DNA from: Penium margaritaceum
Lineage: Eukaryota; Streptophyta; Zygnematophyceae; Desmidiales; Peniaceae
DNA length: 64,000 bases
NCBI GenBank assembly: GCA_023375785.1
Contig: SZWC01001516.1
Location: 1-64,000, forward strand
Direction: 5' to 3'
In this document: in pieces, positions 59,331-64,000 of the stretch
Layout: each line of letters starts with the position of its first letter
Numbering within the stretch: position 1 is the first letter of the stretch
The notes under the pieces: model-generated
The model's database searches: none
The model's input: the letters and a program-made list of their open reading frames with translations, nothing else
What the model was told of the DNA's origin: nothing
Translations under genes and position numbers: made by a program

Positions 59331-60805
59331 AGCGCGCATGCCAGCTCTCGCCATCTGTCGCCTGCACCACTGCTGCAAGACTCTGCTCACGCAGGATCTT
59401 GGTCGCCCCCAGCAGGCGGTACATGTCGCCCTCCTTCACCGACTTGGCCAACTCCTCTCCTGTTTCCTTGTTGAGGATGTAGCCATAATCATCGTAAAAA
59501 ACAATGCGAAGTCCTGTGTTGGAGAGAGAGGACACTGAGAGAAGGTTGAACGCAGCATCAGGTACATATAGCACGCCATGGAAAACTCCCACTTCAATGC
59601 CACGCGGGGTCTCCAATTACATCTCCACAATCCCAATCCCCTCGGCATAAACCACCCGATCATCACCCGAAGAAATCGGACGGGGGGGAATGGAGAGCAG
59701 CTGCGTGAACCACTCCTTGTGGTGCGTCACTCTTAGTACACCCCGAGTCCTTGTACCACGCCAGATCCGCCTTTTCCTTCTGCGGCATGTCAGACTTCGC
59801 CATGAAGAGGCGGTCGCGCACCTCCTTGGCAACGTTCATGTTGCCAAAATGGCGCACGCCTGTCTGGTTCTGCTGCTGTTGCTGCTGCTGCTGACGTTGC
59901 TGTGACTGCTGCTGCTGTTGCTGTGGAAATTGCTGCTTTTGCTGTTGCTGCTGCTGTTGCTGCTCCTTCTGGTCCCTCTTGAACTTGAAGCACTCTTTCT
60001 TATAGTGCCCCTCTTTCTGGCAATAGTGGCACTTGCCCTTCTTCTTGCCTCTCTGCTACCCGGACTACTATTGATGCTGGTTGCGTGAGCCCATGGCCAT
60101 GAAAACTGCTTCACTGCTGCTGCCGCCATTACGCTTTGCTGCATTGCGACGCAATTCCACTTGCAGCAGGTGTGTGCAAATGAAGTCGAGGTCAAGAGTT
60201 GGGTGGCACTCTAGCGTCTCTAGCACCGTGTCGTAGCTGGTTGGGAGTCCCCTTAGCAAGAGGAGGATGAAGCACGTCTCTTCCACAGGATTGCCGGCCG
60301 CTCTTAGCTACTTCGCCAGCTCCTTTGCCCTGTCCAGATATGCCTCCATCCCTTCGCCACCCTGCATTTTGAACGCCATCATCTTTTCCTCCAAAAGCAT
60401 GAGGAATGCAAGATCCTTGCTCTCATACTTCTTGCACAACGTGTCCCACCCCTCCTTTCCAGCAGCCTTGTCACTCACGTACTGAAGATGCGGGTTGGAG
60501 ATGGTGTTGACAAGCAACCTGTAGGCCTGCCTGTCCTTCTTCTTCTACTCCTCATACGCCATAGGTACAGCTGCAGAAGAACCCGCATCAGCTGCACCCT
60601 TTTGCGGCGTCTTCCCCGCCACCACCTGCGCTGCGGTGATGCCTTTTGCCTGTGGAACTTTAGCCGGCTCGTCGCCGCTCACCACCTCCCACAAGCCCCT
60701 CTCCTCTAAAAGGAGGCGGGTACGGATCTTCCAAAACGTAAAGTTGGCACGTCCCTCCAGCCTCTCCAAAGGCTGGGCTGCTGTCACAACGCCAGCTGCT
60801 GCCAT
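59331..60805 (-). pseudogene. Gag and protease remnant of element K
   Basis: Gag starts at 60805 (MAAAGVVTAAQPLERLEGR). The RLLLEERGLWEVVSGDE block is near 60690, VNTISNPHLQYVSDKA near 60500, and LDFICTHLLQVELRRNAAKR near 60170. The CCHC knuckle is near 60030. A long CTG/TTG tract at 59870-59970 encodes mostly glutamine on the - strand. The protease has WYKDSGCTKS near 59750 and VFHGVLYVPDAAFNLLSVSS near 59570. Confidence 0.9.
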
Positions 60806-61437
60806 TTTGAGCCTTGGTGATGCTCAGCGCTGCCCTTGGATGGCGGCGCTACCCTTGCTTCTGCTGCTGCTTTTGCCAGAAATCTGTCTGACATAAAATG
60901 GACTGTAGATGCCAGCAGACTGGGAATTTTGAAAAACTGAGCCAACCACTGGAAACTTCAGCTAAACACCTTTCAGATCGACCCATAAAACAGGGTCATC
61001 AACAGGGAATTTTAAAAGATATGCCCTCTTGAAAACAGGGTATGTTTCTGCTCCTACTCCAACTAAGACCAGCCAGCTTGTAAACAGCGTTTCTCCCAAA
61101 CGAATCGATGGAATGCAAATATTTTTGCACCAATGGAAAGCTTAGGAAAAATACTACAATTCGCATGTGCCTCTTCTTAAATTTGACAAAGAAACTAGAG
61201 AGTTATGGTCATCACAAGGCGACAGTCTTACTCATAGAGAAGAGTGTAGCCCTGGCCGGCCTCGTTTTGAGCATAACTCTCAATCCGACCGTTGGATCTT
61301 CGCGATCTTGGGCTCGTTGGAAAGCTTGTCTCTTGAACTTGAAGATCTTGTGGTCGATTGTCAAATATGGTGAAGGTTTCACCCCAACCCGTCACTCTCA
61401 ATGTGACGGCCTGTGCTCGCTGGAAGTGGCAGAACTT
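60806..61437 (-). other. Untranslated leader of element K
   Basis: About 630 bp between gag start and primer site. Contains the 7-bp-stem hairpin CCGTCAC/GTGACGG at 61389-61409. Short open frames inside it on the + strand are not genes; the same leader recurs in A, M, O', F and H. Confidence 0.7.
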
Positions 61438-61452
61438 GGCTCTGATACCAAA

Positions 61453-61690
61453 TGTTGGAACTTGAGAAGAGAGGGAGCCTTGGAGCAGCGAGCATGTGTG
61501 ATTGGAAACTACGAAAATTCATATCTCCCAATCCGACCGTTGGATCGGCCTCAAACCTGGACCGTAGACATTTTGCCACCTGATCTTTCCAATGGTGAAG
61601 TCTGATTGACGATCGGAACCGGCATAAGGTACTTTCCCGGAACTTGCTCCTGTGGACCTGAAACCGAGCCGCATGGCTCCTTTCCCAACA
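61453..61690 (-). repeat. 5' LTR of element K, short form
   Basis: Only 238 bp: it has both family termini (TGTTGG and CCCAACA) but not the middle of the LTR. The perfect TTTCA flank shows that the terminal part is genuine. Confidence 0.88.
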
Positions 61691-63689
61691 TTTCATGGGT
61701 CACTAGCTTGGTACGGAAATCAGCGACGTGCTTGCTGGTTGGAGTAAACTCCAGCTTGATAGCATCCTCCAGTACCATCCGCTAGAAGAAGCGATATGCA
61801 ATGTCAATGTGCTTCATGCGTGCATGGTGTTTAGTGTTCTTGGCGAGTGCCATTTTTCTCTGGTTGTCCAAGCGTATAGGAACTGGAACTACTGTACTCC
61901 CACTCATCTCTGCCGTGAGGCACTAAACCCAAACTCCTTTCTTGGCTCCAAAGATGAGAAAGACATGTTTAGCCTCCGTGCTTGAGGTGGCCATAATCGC
62001 CTGCTTATTGTTGTACCAGCTGATGGTTGTGCCATTCATGACTTGCCTTCCTCGGGATTTGAAACACAATGTTCGTCTGTGTAGCCGATGATGCTGTGTT
62101 GTTGCCGTTGTAGGTGATGCCGATGATGATGATTCAAGTAAGGTAGCAGAAGATCCGCTTCATTGCCTTCTGTTGCTCATGTGTGGGATTAGCCATCTGC
62201 TCGCTCACAGCACTCACATCCTGTGCGAGGTCCGGTCTGGTTGCCACCAGCAGGTACATGAGACTACCAACGGTGTTCTATCACTTCTGCCTCCCTGTTG
62301 CATTTGCTTCTCGACTGAAACTCACGACTTACTGCCGCGTCTCAAGCGGTGGTCCGATGGGTTTTGCCTCCTCCATGCCAAACTGCTGTAAAACATTCTT
62401 GATATAGCGGCATTGGTGCATTAAGAGAGAGAGCGTGATTTGAGGTCATGCGTGATCTGGATACCAAGGAACTTTGGTGTCTATTAGACATCTAAGAGAA
62501 CTCCTCCATGGCCTCTTTGAACTCTTGTAGTGTAGACATATTTTTGAAGAGGAGGAGCATGTCATCTACATATGCAATGATCATGAGGATCATGACGAAT
62601 TCCTCCGGCTGCTCCATGAAGATTTCCTTCTCCATGTCACCGTTCAAGAATGTCGTCTTGACATCCATGTGGTGAATCTCGAAGTCCTCAGCTACTGCAT
62701 AAGAAAGGAGGGTGCGCATAGAGGCAAACTTTCCAAAAGGAGCAAAGGTTTCCGTGTAGTCGATGCCTTCTTGCTGCAAGTAGCCCTTGGCAACCAGCCT
62801 CACCTTGTACTTTTCCAGGTTACCATCTGCTCCTCGCTTCTTCTTAAAGACCCATTTGCACTTGATCACCTTGCGTCCACGTGGACGCTCAGTCAGCTCC
62901 CACGTGCCGTTGTCTAGCTATGACTATATCTCCTGCTGCACGCCTTGCATCGAATCTGCTGCATCTGGTGTAGCAAGGACCTCCTTGTATAAGGATGGCT
63001 CATCTGAATCTGCTGCAACTGCGACATTCATTTGTTTTGGTTTTTGCAGCATCCAAAAATGGTTGCGCTCACTAGGCTTGTAGCGTACCCTAAGAAGCTA
63101 TCTGCAATCTGGTGCCAGAGTGTTAGCGTGCAGTTGGCACGGTGCTGCTGGCACAATTCCCGCTGCTGGTGGTGTTTTTTCTCCCTCCTCTCCTCTCAAT
63201 AAGGCTATTATATCTGCTACATGTGACATGGGAGAGTAGGGTGGTTCTCCCAGTGTCACGTTATAGGCAGGATCATGAGAGATTGGGTCAAGAAGGATAT
63301 CTGCTCCCGGTATCTCGTCAGCTCCTGGTTCTGCTGCCTCTTCACAGACAATGTTGGTGCCGGTGGTGTCACTCTCATTGAAGATGACATCCCTAGGGAT
63401 GATGACGTACCTTGCATCCCTCTCATAGAGGCAATAGGCCTTGCTTGCAACGTCATAACTGATCATCAGCATGTGTGCACTCTTTCCATCCCACTTTTGT
63501 CACTTCTCTTTCATCATGTGCATGTGTGCGAAACTGCCTAACGCGCGAAGATGACCCACGCTCGACTTCTTGCCGAACCACGCCTTGTACGGCGGGCCTT
63601 GATTGGACTACGGTTCTTGATGTACACCGCAGTGGTCACTACTTCAGCCCAAAGATCATAGGTGAGCTGAGCCGCGTGTAGTATGGAGC
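61691..63689 (-). pseudogene. RNase H, RT and integrase remnant of element J, right part
   Basis: RNase H resumes at 61691. RT lies at about 62170-63060 ([20 protein letters not shown] near 62850, HHMDVKTTFLNGDMEKEIF near 62660). The linker and integrase C-terminus lie at about 63060-63689 (MLMISYDVASKAYCLYERD near 63450). More diverged than K, in keeping with its greater age. Confidence 0.85.
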
Positions 63690-64000
63690 TCTTGGAAAAG
63701 GAGCCATCTGGTTTGGTTTTTGGTCCACATGAGCAAGTTCCAAGAAACTACCAGATGCCTACTCATATTCTCAATAAAAATTCATCACTGGAAAGATCAG
63801 GTAGCAAAATTTCTACGGTCCAAGTTTCAGGCCGATCCAAAGGTCGGATTGGGAGATATGAATTTTCAAAGTTTCTGGGATCATCGAGTGCTACTATCTG
63901 GGTGACCATGGGCGATGGCTCCATGCCTCTCCGTGAGAAACGAAAAAGGCAAGATGTCCAGGGTCAATATCTGATGAGAGAAATATCCAAAAAGATCCTA
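63690..64000 (+). repeat. Partial family 1 LTR (L), + orientation, running off the window
   Basis: The first 311 bp of an LTR (TCTTGGAAAAGGAGCC, from TGTTGG) interrupts the integrase of J. Whether it is a solo LTR or the start of a + strand element cannot be seen here. Confidence 0.82.

Larger units (their letters stand above)
55812..61690 (-). mobile_element. Ty1/copia element K, well preserved, inserted in J
   Basis: 5879 bp with left LTR 55812-56549, RNase H, RT, integrase, protease, gag, leader, primer site 61438-61450 and a short right LTR (61453-61690). Target duplication TTTCA at 55807-55811 and 61691-61695, a perfect match. Open stretches are long for this window and its translation is the cleanest guide to the family. 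It still has roughly ten breaks, and the right LTR is only 238 bp. Confidence 0.92.
55009..63689 (-). mobile_element. Ty1/copia element J, interrupted by K and L
   Basis: 3' LTR 55009-55743, a 68-bp RNase H stub to 55811, then (after K) RNase H, RT and integrase at 61691-63689, where LTR L begins. Its remainder lies beyond the window. Left flank is GCGCA. Heavily broken. Confidence 0.85.

Noticed and set aside
36415-64000. Gypsy-type elements, envelope-like genes or Polinton parts
   Set aside because: Integrase lies before RT in all copies (copia order), LTR ends and primer sites match copia, and no extra frame follows RNase H.

Overview
The window looks like deep heterochromatin of a large plant-like nuclear genome. 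I found no convincing host gene. The evidence for a plant is dense Ty1/copia elements primed by a TGGTATCAGAGC-type tRNA-Met site, and decay that appears rich in C-to-T change at CAG/CTG trinucleotides, as expected where CHG sites are methylated. I cannot name the species; a non-seed plant is only a guess.

Bases 1-7916 are a satellite built on a CCC-rich hexamer. It starts as (CCCAAT)n, contains a very uniform 54-bp higher-order repeat (18 units, 719-1690) and a 138-bp one (4 units, 2260-2811). It then changes to a degenerate GATCCCAGTCCC-type array with a duplication of about 1.2 kb. The + strand carries almost no G-runs, so the - strand is a near-continuous array of GGG triplets.

Bases 7917-64000 are nested fossils of one Ty1/copia family (family 1): LTR about 735-755 bp, ends TGTTGG...CCAACA, 5-bp target duplications, order gag - protease - integrase - RT - RNase H. 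Most lie on the - strand; B and F are on the + strand, as are solo LTRs P and D and the partial LTR L. Names used here, from left: A, B, M, O (carrying solo LTR P), second copies M' and O', I, H, D, F, J, K, L. A second LTR-like repeat (about 423 bp) occurs at 12967-13388 and 34705-35128. One short non-autonomous hAT-like DNA transposon sits at 52394-52876.

Two structural histories can be read. (1) M entered the second-family region, O entered M's LTR, then about 8.4 kb spanning the M/O boundary was duplicated in tandem (15818-24178 and 24179-31800). Solo LTR P is present in only one copy and so arrived later. (2) From 36415 on, element I was hit by H, by the hAT element and by J. H was hit by D, D by F, J by K, and J by L. 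Matching target duplications support D, F, K, O', P and the hAT element; those for H and M are diverged.

Two places are probable assembly artefacts: perfect repeats flank the single N at 6579 and the 164-base gap at 44725-44888. I did not find a new functional system. The most interesting items are the homogenised G-quadruplex-prone satellite, the datable tandem duplication, the hAT element, and conserved hairpins and a glutamine-rich gag linker in the copia family.
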